Assembly (NCBI GenBank): GCA_013298265.1
Contig: JAAFHE010000320.1
Span: 1 to 5,274, forward strand
Source of the DNA: Lysobacterales bacterium
GTDB lineage: Bacteria > Pseudomonadota > Gammaproteobacteria > Xanthomonadales > Rhodanobacteraceae
Direction: 5' to 3'
Length of the DNA: 5,274 nt
In this document: piece by piece, positions 1 to 4,992 of the stretch
Position numbering within the stretch: the stretch's first letter is position 1
Layout of the letters: the number at the start of each line of letters is the position of its first letter
Notes under the pieces: generated by a model
What the model was told of the DNA's origin: nothing
Seen by the model: the letters and a program-made list of their open reading frames with translations, nothing else
Databases searched by the model: none
Translations under genes and position numbers: made by a program

Positions 1-82
1 GAGCTAGCGCTTCTTGGGTAAGGCTTTGCTGCTTGCGCTCTCGGGCGATTACTTCGCCCAGCGCTTTCTCGAATGAGGTCAT
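1..82 (-). CDS. XRE-family HTH transcriptional regulator, N-terminus only (cut by window edge)
   Basis: The minus strand from 82 reads an open frame of 27 codons that runs off the left edge, starting MTSFEKALGEVIARERKQ and ending in SLTQEALA. This is the classic opening of a Cro/C1-type (XRE) DNA-binding domain: helix 1 with the LGxVIxxxRKxxxLTQEALA pattern, where the LTQE segment begins the helix 2/helix 3 HTH. Proteins of this family are cytoplasmic repressors or activators, often of their own gene and of a divergent neighbour. The ATG at 82-80 puts the domain at the usual distance from the N-terminus; a GGAA sequence lies 9 to 12 bases upstream, inside an inverted repeat. The divergent small-ORF pair at 221-594 is the natural candidate target. 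Whether the regulator is HTH-only or carries a C-terminal domain cannot be seen. Confidence 0.8.
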   Translation of the reverse strand, partial: MTSFEKALGEVIARERKQQSLTQEALA

Positions 83-86
83 GGTC

Positions 87-106
87 GGGGTTCCGATAGG
101 AGCCCC
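87..106. promoter_or_regulatory. Inverted repeat in the leader of the XRE gene, candidate operator or RNA hairpin
   Basis: The top strand reads GGGGTTCCGATAGGAGCCCC, two 8-base arms around a 4-base GATA loop. As RNA from the plus strand all eight positions can pair (one G-U); from the minus strand there is one mismatch. It sits immediately upstream of the XRE start codon and its arm contains the only purine-rich GGAA that could serve as that gene's ribosome binding site. It could be an operator for autoregulation by a dimeric XRE protein or a leader hairpin that limits translation. Both roles are inference. Confidence 0.4.
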
Positions 107-120
107 GCTAACGTCTTAGG

Positions 121-156
121 ACTAGTACTTTAGTGCCAGAGACTATAGTATTAGTT
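121..156. promoter_or_regulatory. AT-rich divergent promoter/operator candidate
   Basis: This is an AT-rich island in otherwise GC-rich DNA. It contains ACTAGTACT at 121-129 and the palindrome ACTATAGT at 142-149. The palindrome gives a TATAGT -10-like hexamer on either strand. TAGTA occurs at 123 and 146, 23 bases apart, each followed by a second TAGT. No convincing -35 hexamer lies at 16-18 bases on either strand, so the promoter call is weak. Position and repeats fit a regulated divergent promoter for the XRE gene and the pair at 221-594. Confidence 0.3.
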
Positions 157-220
157 TGCGCCCGAATGGTGCGTATCGGCCGGCGGCTCTATTGGGGCTA
201 TCAGCGAGGGGAGGTCATCT

Positions 221-316
221 ATGTGCGGCGAAATAGTCTTTCAGCCCTTGTGGGTATGGCGGCTGAGTCTGGGAAGTTCAGTCGAAGCCCGGTCAGGCGT
301 GGAGGTGGGCTCATGA
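221..316 (+). CDS. Short ORF (31 aa), translationally coupled to the next gene
   Basis: ATG at 221 opens a 31-codon frame beginning MCGEIVFQPLWVWRLSLG and ending with TGA at 314-316. A very good Shine-Dalgarno, GGGGAGGT at 208-215, lies 5 bases upstream. The stop codon overlaps the ATG of the following gene as ATGA, the hallmark of translational coupling. The peptide has a Trp-rich, moderately hydrophobic stretch (residues 5-16) but is too short and too polar at its ends for a confident membrane segment. I recognise no family. It may be a real small protein, or a leader peptide whose translation controls access to the downstream ribosome binding site. The strength of the site and the overlap argue against chance; no homology is known to me. 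Confidence 0.45.
   Translation: MCGEIVFQPLWVWRLSLGSSVEARSGVEVGS
301..305 (+). promoter_or_regulatory. Shine-Dalgarno deciding the start at 313
   Basis: GGAGG at 301-305 is followed by 7 bases and the ATG at 313. This makes 313 a far better start than the GTG at 133 in the same open frame, which lacks a purine-rich site. The SD lies inside the last codons of the short upstream ORF, so ribosomes finishing that ORF pass over it. Confidence 0.7.
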
Positions 317-594
317 AACCCATCGGGTCCTTCTACCCCCTCCCCACCGAGTTCACCAACGCCGAACACGTCCTGTTCGCCTTTGCCGTAGACACGCCCA
401 AGCAGCGCCGCGCGGTGCATGACGAAGCCATGTCGCGCCTCAAGGCCGCGAGTCTGCTGAGCGAGGCGTTGCTGACGACGGTGGTGGAATCGCCGGACGA
501 GCAGACGCATGTGGCGTTCGTCGAGGCGATTGCGATTCTGTCACGCGATGCGCTGGGGTTGTTCGAAGTGATGAAGCCTCCCGAAGTGCTGTAG
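313..594 (+). CDS. Small helical protein of unknown function (93 aa)
   Basis: The protein of 93 residues begins MKPIGSFYPLPTEFTNAEHV. After a proline-rich N-terminus (residues 1-15), the rest looks all-alpha: roughly residues 17-26, 32-60 (rich in Ala, Leu and charged residues) and 62-87, ending FEVMKPPEVL. There is no signal peptide, membrane span, Cys pair or catalytic motif. Length, an early LF-x-V-like strand and two Ala/Leu-rich helices faintly recall the short Pseudomonas families DUF3077 and DUF6124, but this is a resemblance by eye only. It is coupled by ATGA to the 31-codon ORF and divergent from an XRE regulator, so it is probably under that regulator's control. The function is unknown. 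An upstream extension of the frame to 133 is translatable but unsupported. Confidence 0.7.
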   Translation: MKPIGSFYPLPTEFTNAEHVLFAFAVDTPKQRRAVHDEAMSRLKAASLLSEALLTTVVESPDEQTHVAFVEAIAILSRDALGLFEVMKPPEVL

Positions 595-905
595 GCGTCC
601 GGGATCGCGATGGCGCGAGCGGGGCGGGGGACGGCTCGCTAACGGATGGGCAAGGGCGCCATCGCGGTGCGAGTGTGCGGGGTGTTGCCGCGGAGGACAA
701 CGGGAGGTGCGTGCAGTAGCTCGGCTGCTCGCGACGATCACGTACTGACCGTTGGTCTGGCGCGGTGCTGCTCGCCGACGCCCCGTGATGTCCAGGACAA
801 CACGTCAGCCGTTGCTGTCCGGTGCATATTCGCCTTGCGTTATGCTTCCGTGCCAATCGAAGCCCGATTCACCGTTCGATGATGCCCTCGGAAACGGAAG
901 CTGCC
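595..905. other. Gene-poor stretch before the ATPase operon
   Basis: No intact gene is supported in these 311 bases. The right half should hold the promoter of the ATPase operon; TATGCT at 841-846 is a fair -10 match but no acceptable -35 hexamer precedes it at 16-18 bases. The left and middle part carries the decayed delta-60 fragment described separately. Frames on both strands remain open simply because of high GC and show no recognisable protein apart from that fragment. No terminator hairpin with a T run follows the gene ending at 594. Confidence 0.5.
640..775 (-). pseudogene. Decayed fragment of a delta-60 repeat (beta-propeller) gene
   Basis: Bases 725-772 align with 2889-2938 of the intact delta-60 gene in the same orientation: by eye 42 of 50 columns match, with one 2-base gap. 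Translated on the minus strand, the frame reads RQTNGQYVIVASS, against RQANGQYVIVAGS in the intact protein (residues 372-384). Staying in frame, 26 residues after the Gln the fragment reads DGALAHPLAS, close in place and form to the DGxLDxSFG motif that should follow at about that distance. The segment between is unlike any delta-60 repeat, the frame has no start codon near a ribosome binding site, and a stop lies upstream at 805-807. I read it as one surviving repeat of a deleted paralogue; convergent GC-rich sequence is the alternative. Confidence 0.45.
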
Positions 906-2048
906 ATGCCCCTGACGTTGAAGATCCGGAATTTCGCGCATCTCAAGCGTGTCGACCTGGCATTCGGCGACCTTACCGTCGTCGTAGGGCCGCAAGGGGC
1001 GGGCAAGAGCCTGGCTCTGCAGTGGCTCAAGGCTGCGCTGGATGGCCGTCAGCTTGTCGAGGCGTTGAAGGCGGCAGGACACGCGACGGAAGACCCTGCG
1101 GTCTTGATTGATCTGATCTTCGGCTCCGGCATGGCTCCGGCATGGCGCAAAGAAACGGAAGTATCGCTCGGCGGCAGGAAGATCACGCCGAAGGGGCTCG
1201 GCCGCATGGCGAGCACCACGGAGCAACTGTTCTTTGTTCCGGCACATCGTTCGATGCTGATCAGCGATGGCTGGGCATCGCCGTTCCAGCGGCTCACCGC
1301 CGATACGCCCGCCGTTGCGCGCATCTTCAGCCAGAATCTGTTTGACCGGTTCAACGGCAAGGACGCGGGAACGCTGTTCCCTGTGGAAAAGCGGCTGAAA
1401 ACGGATATCCGTGAACAGATCGACTCGGCCGTGTTCCATGGCGGAAAAATCAGGATCGAAGAGGACAGTCAGCACGCGAGACGTCTGCGCCTCGTGCACG
1501 GCAGGATGCATTTGCCGTTTATGACATGGACCGCGGGCCAGCGCGAGTTCACTCCGCTGCTGTTGGGTCTGTACCACCTCTTACCCTCGACGCAGAAACG
1601 TAAACGCGAGGGCACGGATTGGGTGGTAATCGAAGAACCCGAGATGGGCCTTCACCCGCGCGCAATTACCGCGGTGATGCTGCTCGTGCTCGATCTGCTG
1701 TGGCGTGGCTATAGGGTCGTGCTCTCCACCCACTCGCCCCACGTATTGGCCATGGTCTGGATGATGCGGCAACTACAGGCGAACAACGCACGATGGCAAC
1801 TGGTCTGCGAAGCGTTTGGTGTCGATAACAACGCGGCAATGCGCGGTGTCGCTGAGGCAGCGCTGACCAAAGACTATCGCGCTCACCTGCTGGACTTCGA
1901 CAGCCGCGGGAAAGTGAACTCGCTGGACATTTCCACACTCGATCCCAGTGCGCGCGACGAGCGAATCTCGGGGTGGGGCGGGCTGACCGAATATTCGTCA
2001 CGCTTCGGAGATGCCGTTCGCAAGGGAGTGAACGAGGCTGAGTCGTGA
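906..2048 (+). CDS. AAA/ABC-type ATPase (AAA_21/AAA_15-like), putative sensor of a two-gene system
   Basis: This 380-residue protein is a complete SMC/OLD-like ABC-type ATPase head. Visible motifs are the N-terminal strand LTLKIRNFAHLKRVDLAFGD (4-22 region), Walker A GPQGAGKS at 28-35, the conserved FFVPAHRS segment at 109-116, a signature-like TAGQREFTPLLLGL at 209-222, Walker B WVVIEEPEMGLHP at 239-251 with the catalytic Glu pair, and the switch-His loop STHSPHVL at 274-281. The region between Walker A and signature is only about 175 residues, with no long coiled coil. No Toprim, HNH or other nuclease domain follows; the C-terminus ends in an unclassified region of about 100 residues containing WGGLTEYSSRFGDAV. 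ATG 906 is chosen because GGAAG at 896-900 precedes it by 5 bases and the ATPase fold begins at once; ATG 879/882 or an upstream GTG would only add unconserved residues. It overlaps the next gene by 4 bases (GTGA). By family, such ATPases regulate a partner effector in anti-phage or DNA-repair systems; here that role is inferred. Confidence 0.85.
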   Translation: MPLTLKIRNFAHLKRVDLAFGDLTVVVGPQGAGKSLALQWLKAALDGRQLVEALKAAGHATEDPAVLIDLIFGSGMAPAWRKETEVSLGGRKITPKGLGRMASTTEQLFFVPAHRSMLISDGWASPFQRLTADTPAVARIFSQNLFDRFNGKDAGTLFPVEKRLKTDIREQIDSAVFHGGKIRIEEDSQHARRLRLVHGRMHLPFMTWTAGQREFTPLLLGLYHLLPSTQKRKREGTDWVVIEEPEMGLHPRAITAVMLLVLDLLWRGYRVVLSTHSPHVLAMVWMMRQLQANNARWQLVCEAFGVDNNAAMRGVAEAALTKDYRAHLLDFDSRGKVNSLDISTLDPSARDERISGWGGLTEYSSRFGDAVRKGVNEAES

Positions 2049-2578
2049 AAAAGTCCGCGAGGAAAACGCCGATACGGCGGGCGCTGCTCGACGAATCCGA
2101 GCTGCTTCCACGCGTGGCTGACGGGCTGGCGGCGCTGAAAAAAATCGACCGTGAGTGCTTCGAGCGGGAGATCCGGAACACCTTCGCGGATAGCCTCGAC
2201 CTCGATGAAGCTATGCGACCGGGCCGGGATCGGGATCATCGCTGGGACTATCTGCTCGGACACCACGTTAGCGAAACCGTCATTGCTGTTGAGCCGCATT
2301 CTGCTGCGCAAGGCGAAGTCAGCGTGGTTATCAGCAAATGTGCGCGTGCCAAGGAACAGCTACGGGACCATCTGCGCGACGGCGTGAAAATCGCAAAGTG
2401 GCTGTGGGTGGCCTCCGGGAAAGTGACGTTTTCCGGCATCGAGAAGGCCGCAAGGCAGCTCGATCAGCACGGGGTCGAGTTCGTGGGTACTCGAGTCGCT
2501 GCCAAACATTTGCCGACAGCCCCTCCCTCGGGCACTACGCGTGTAGCGAAGAAGCCGCGTCGCATGCGCAAAAAGTGA
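2045..2578 (+). CDS. Unclassified partner protein of the ATPase, possible effector (177 aa)
   Basis: A GTG start at 2045 overlaps the ATPase stop as GTGA, with GAGG at 2034-2037 seven bases upstream, so the two are made from one transcript and translation is coupled. The N-terminus (1-60) is charged and helical. The core (65-150) looks alpha/beta: HRWDYLLGHH at 65-74, the strand TVIAVEPHSA at 78-87, EVSVVISK at 91-98, a helix AKEQLRDHLRDGVKIAKW, the strand LWVASGKVTF at 120-129, a helix, then GVEFVGTR at 143-150. Asp68, Glu83, His85, Glu91 and Lys98 are spaced in a way that could suggest a degenerate PD-(D/E)xK nuclease, but no clean motif is present. The tail (166-177) is very basic, RVAKKPRRMRKK, and could bind nucleic acid. 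No signal peptide or membrane span. I do not recognise a named family; the most likely role is effector or adaptor for the ATPase. Confidence 0.8.
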   Translation: MKKSARKTPIRRALLDESELLPRVADGLAALKKIDRECFEREIRNTFADSLDLDEAMRPGRDRDHRWDYLLGHHVSETVIAVEPHSAAQGEVSVVISKCARAKEQLRDHLRDGVKIAKWLWVASGKVTFSGIEKAARQLDQHGVEFVGTRVAAKHLPTAPPSGTTRVAKKPRRMRKK

Positions 2579-2626
2579 TCCCCTTGGGGCGCGACACGGT
2601 ATTACCCGCCGCTCGGCGCCGACGCC

Positions 2627-4039
2627 TTACTCCAACGTATCCGCAAATATCTCATCGTGCGTCATGCCCATCATCATCTGCAGGCGGCCGTTGAGGCCGG
2701 TGAAGACGACGCCGCCGACGACGATGCGGCCGGGCTGCAGGAGGATCGGGCCGGCGGCCTGGCCGTGCTGGCTGGTGGTGGAGACTTCGATGGTGTGCTG
2801 GATCTTGCCGCCGTTGCCGAAGCTGGCGTCGACGCTGAAGTTGCGCTTGAGGCGTAGCAGGGCGGTGGCGGCGTAGCCACCCATCTTGCTGCCGGCGACG
2901 ATGACGTACTGGCCGTTGGCCTGGCGCGCGATGCTGCTTGCGGAGTCGTAGTTGTCGTCAGGATCGGCCGGGTTGGGGCCGGCGAAATCGAGTGCGTATT
3001 GGCGCACGCCGTTCGCGCCGATGCTGGTGTCGAGCTGGCCGTCGGGGCGCCAGCGCAGCAGGAAGATGTCGCCGGCGGAGCTGACCTGGTTGGACTTCAT
3101 GCTGCCGACCTGGATCACGGCGCCGTTGGATTCGATCAGCGAGGCGTAGACGCGCGGCGATTCGGTGAGGCCGAGCGGGCTTTTCAGGTTGATCTTGGAC
3201 AGGCCCGCGGACACGTTGCCGAAGGACGGGTCCATCGCGCCGTTGGTCAGCATCCGGACGACGAATTGTTTTTTGTCGGAGACGCCCTGCGACGTTTCCG
3301 AGATATGGCCGGCGACGACAATGCGGCCGTCGGCCATGCGGTACAGGCCGGTGATGCCGGGAATCTCCGGCACCGACCATTCCATCGGCACCGTCAATTT
3401 GCCCGCGGTGCCGAAACCCGGCACGGGCTGGCCCGCGGCGGTGTAGTGGGCGACGCCGAGGTTGCGCGTGGTCGGAGTGGTGACCGTGCCGGCGATGAGG
3501 AGGTCGCCGTTCGGCGTGGTCGCCACGCGCTGGCTGCGGTCTTCGTCGCCGCCGCCCTGGTTGAATGGCACGCTGAGCACGCCGCCGCCGGCCAGGGTGA
3601 GATCCAGGTCGCCGTTGGGCAGGAAGCGGTAGACGGTAAAGTCGGGACAGTCATTCACGGCGACGACGAGCCGGCCCTGCGCATCGAGCGTCGCGTCGCT
3701 GATGCTGAAGTCGGTGCACGGGCCGACCACGCTGCGCAAACCCTGGTCGCCGAATTCCATGTCGGGATAGCCGTCGGCGTCGGTGCGGGTCAGGCTCAGC
3801 CGATAGGCGCCTGGCGCTTTCATGCGGCCGACGACCCAGATCTTGCCGTCCGGCGCCTTGACGATGGCGCCGACGTAGTCGAGCGTGAAATTCGGCGTGC
3901 CGTTGGGATTGACGTAAAAGCCGTAGCCGGGGAATTCCGCGTCGGTGCCGAAGGTGGAATCGAGCGCGCCGTCGGCCGCCGAGGCGTTGCCGGCGAAGGC
4001 GGCACAGGACAGGGCGGCGGCGAGAAGGAACTGGCGCAT
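2627..4039 (-). CDS. Exported delta-60 repeat protein, probable seven-bladed beta-propeller
   Basis: This 470-residue protein has a signal peptide (MRQFLLAAALSCAAFAG, likely cleaved after the Ala at 21 in NASA-ADG), so it is periplasmic or secreted. The mature part is built of delta-60 repeats (DUF5122 type). Seven DGxLDxxFG-type turns start near 23, 89, 142, 202, 266, 333 and 400. Seven DGxIxVxG-type strands start near 64, 121, 177, 237, 305, 375 and 436; for example DGRIVVAGH and NGQYVIVAGS. The spacing of 53-67 residues and the count of seven suggest a closed propeller. Cys108 and Cys131 flank one strand and may form a disulfide. ATG 4039 is preferred to the GTG at 4048 because GGAG lies 8 bases before it. 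The gene is convergent with the ATPase operon, 48 bases away, with no clear terminator between. Members of this family are mostly uncharacterised surface or secreted proteins; no enzyme motif is visible. Confidence 0.88.
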   Translation of the reverse strand: MRQFLLAAALSCAAFAGNASAADGALDSTFGTDAEFPGYGFYVNPNGTPNFTLDYVGAIVKAPDGKIWVVGRMKAPGAYRLSLTRTDADGYPDMEFGDQGLRSVVGPCTDFSISDATLDAQGRLVVAVNDCPDFTVYRFLPNGDLDLTLAGGGVLSVPFNQGGGDEDRSQRVATTPNGDLLIAGTVTTPTTRNLGVAHYTAAGQPVPGFGTAGKLTVPMEWSVPEIPGITGLYRMADGRIVVAGHISETSQGVSDKKQFVVRMLTNGAMDPSFGNVSAGLSKINLKSPLGLTESPRVYASLIESNGAVIQVGSMKSNQVSSAGDIFLLRWRPDGQLDTSIGANGVRQYALDFAGPNPADPDDNYDSASSIARQANGQYVIVAGSKMGGYAATALLRLKRNFSVDASFGNGGKIQHTIEVSTTSQHGQAAGPILLQPGRIVVGGVVFTGLNGRLQMMMGMTHDEIFADTLE

Positions 4040-4353
4040 GGCGGGCACTCCGTGGGGATTGCCCTCGCATACGCATCGGGACGCGGGGAGGGATCACGGC
4101 GTGTGCGGCGGAAATCTTGTGGCGTCTGACGAAATGCCAGGCTCAAAGCCAAGTCGAGCACTCTGCGTCACGCGAACACCATCCCCACCCAACCCTCCGG
4201 CCCGTCAGGCGTTCAGGGCGATGAGAACCTTCGGTTCTAAGCCATCGTCCTTCACCCCCTTGAAGGGGAGGGCTTCTGAAGTCGTGTTCATAGTGTCACT
4301 CACGCGCGATGGGCCTGGCTCCGGCAGCCGCCGGGCGCCGACGTCGTTCGCGA
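4040..4353. other. Intergenic region upstream of the delta-60 gene
   Basis: These 314 bases separate the minus-strand NTF2-like gene from the delta-60 gene. The part near 4040-4200 should carry the promoter and leader of the delta-60 gene; I see its Shine-Dalgarno GGAG (minus strand, about 4048-4051) but no confident -35/-10 pair. The part near 4224-4275 holds two palindromes described separately. Frames that cross the region are shadows. Confidence 0.6.
4224..4275. repeat. Tandem palindromes, candidate dispersed repeat (REP-like) or terminator
   Basis: AGAACCTTCGGTTCT at 4224-4238 is a perfect 6-bp stem with a TTC loop. Immediately after it AAGCC (4239-4243) can pair with GGCTT (4271-4275), enclosing an inner stem CCTTCA (4249-4254)/TGAAGG (4261-4266) around a CCCCCT loop. 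Two adjacent hairpins in a noncoding gap are typical of REP-like elements in gammaproteobacteria, and the CCCCTTGAAGGGG core resembles noncoding repeats seen often in xanthomonads. It lies about 80 bases past the stop of the NTF2-like gene, so it may also help end that transcript. There is no T run for a classical terminator. Confidence 0.45.
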
Positions 4354-4794
4354 TTACTTGTCTTTCGGCTTGCTGTACCACAGCGCGTTGACGATGAGCC
4401 ACTTGTCGCCGAACTGGCCCATGTGGAAATAGTCGACGAACCAGGGCGTTTCGAGGCGCACCGATGCGGCTGTGCCGGTGATGTCGAGGATGGTGCAGGT
4501 GCGATCCCACTGGTCGGCAGGCGTCTTCAGCGCGCCTTGTTTCGTCAGGCCCACGAGTTCTTCCTTGCTCATGCGGCGCAGGCCGAAGCGTTCGTACGGC
4601 GTATCGCCGATCACGGCGCGCTTGGCCAGGTCCGGATGCAGCGCGCGCGCGACGCGGTCCGGGTTGGCTTCGAGCTGGCCGTCGATGTAGTCCAGGCACG
4701 TCGCCTTGATCGCATCGACGATCGCGGCGTCAGGTTTCCCGGCCGGTGCGCCGGCGGCGAGTGCGAGTGTCGCGAGCAGTGCGAGGGGTGTCAT
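4354..4794 (-). CDS. NTF2-like (putative lumazine-binding-like) protein, probably exported
   Basis: The 146-residue protein begins MTPLALLATLALAAGAPAG, a short signal-like hydrophobic segment with cleavage plausible after APA at 18, although the usual basic n-region is missing. The rest follows the NTF2/SnoaL-like cone fold of the Lumazine_bd_2 type: a first helix AAIVDAIKATCLDYIDGQ that starts the domain, the HPDLAKRAV segment at 53-61, a strand DRTCTILDITGTAASVRLE, and the closing WFVDYFHMGQFGDKWLIVN followed by ALWYSKPKDK. That ending (YFHMxxFxxKWxIVNxLW) is characteristic of the family. Cys33 and Cys100 are the only cysteines. ATG 4794 has only a weak site (AAGACGA), yet longer starts would add an Arg/Pro-rich out-of-family extension. 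Members of the family are small ligand-binding or enzyme-like proteins of mostly unknown substrate. Confidence 0.82.
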   Translation of the reverse strand: MTPLALLATLALAAGAPAGKPDAAIVDAIKATCLDYIDGQLEANPDRVARALHPDLAKRAVIGDTPYERFGLRRMSKEELVGLTKQGALKTPADQWDRTCTILDITGTAASVRLETPWFVDYFHMGQFGDKWLIVNALWYSKPKDK

Positions 4795-4962
4795 GTCGTC
4801 GTCTTGATGGGGTGGTGAGTACCGGCGTTGCCGCCAGGGATGTGGCGACACGGGCGGGCCGGTTTCAGTGCGTCGACGGACCCGAAAGTTCGTGCGCGAC
4901 TTGCCGAATGCGCGAGCGCCGCAACAGCAAGGGGTGCGGCGCGAGCGGCCCCGGCGCACTGA

Positions 4963-4975
4963 CCCGTCCGACGGG
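4963..4975 (-). terminator. Small hairpin after the VOC gene, weak terminator candidate
   Basis: CCCGT at 4963-4967 pairs with ACGGG at 4971-4975 around a 3-base loop, about 18 bases past the stop of the minus-strand VOC gene. The stem is short and no T run follows, so it would at best be a poor intrinsic terminator. It could equally be chance in GC-rich DNA. Confidence 0.2.
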
Positions 4976-4992
4976 CCAAGGATTTCCGCGAC

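Noticed and set aside
133..312. N-terminal extension of the 93-residue protein from GTG 133
   Set aside because: There is no ribosome binding site at 133, the extension is Arg-rich and unlike the rest, and a strong SD precedes the ATG at 313.
646..882. Plus-strand ORF of 78 codons before the ATPase
   Set aside because: No family resemblance or ribosome binding site; it overlaps the decayed delta-60 fragment on the other strand and the ATPase leader.
822..905. Longer ATPase start at GTG 822
   Set aside because: It adds 28 residues before the first conserved strand and lacks an SD; ATG 906 has GGAAG 5 bases upstream.
840..1577. Minus-strand ORF of 245 codons opposite the ATPase
   Set aside because: It is a shadow: the plus strand carries a full set of ATPase motifs, and the antisense product has no recognisable feature.
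2579..2626. Terminator between the convergent genes
   Set aside because: CCCCTTGGGG (2580-2589) has only a 2-base loop and no T run follows on either strand.
2999..4129. Long plus-strand ORF (376 codons) opposite the delta-60 gene
   Set aside because: Its composition (Ala/Gly/Val/Asp/His/Arg-rich, no domain) is that of an antisense shadow of a high-GC repeat gene; the minus frame has a signal peptide and clear repeats.
4205..4699. Minus-strand ORF of 164 codons overlapping the NTF2-like gene
   Set aside because: It is Arg/Pro-rich and out of frame with the recognisable NTF2-like protein, and it ends by reading through the palindromic repeat.
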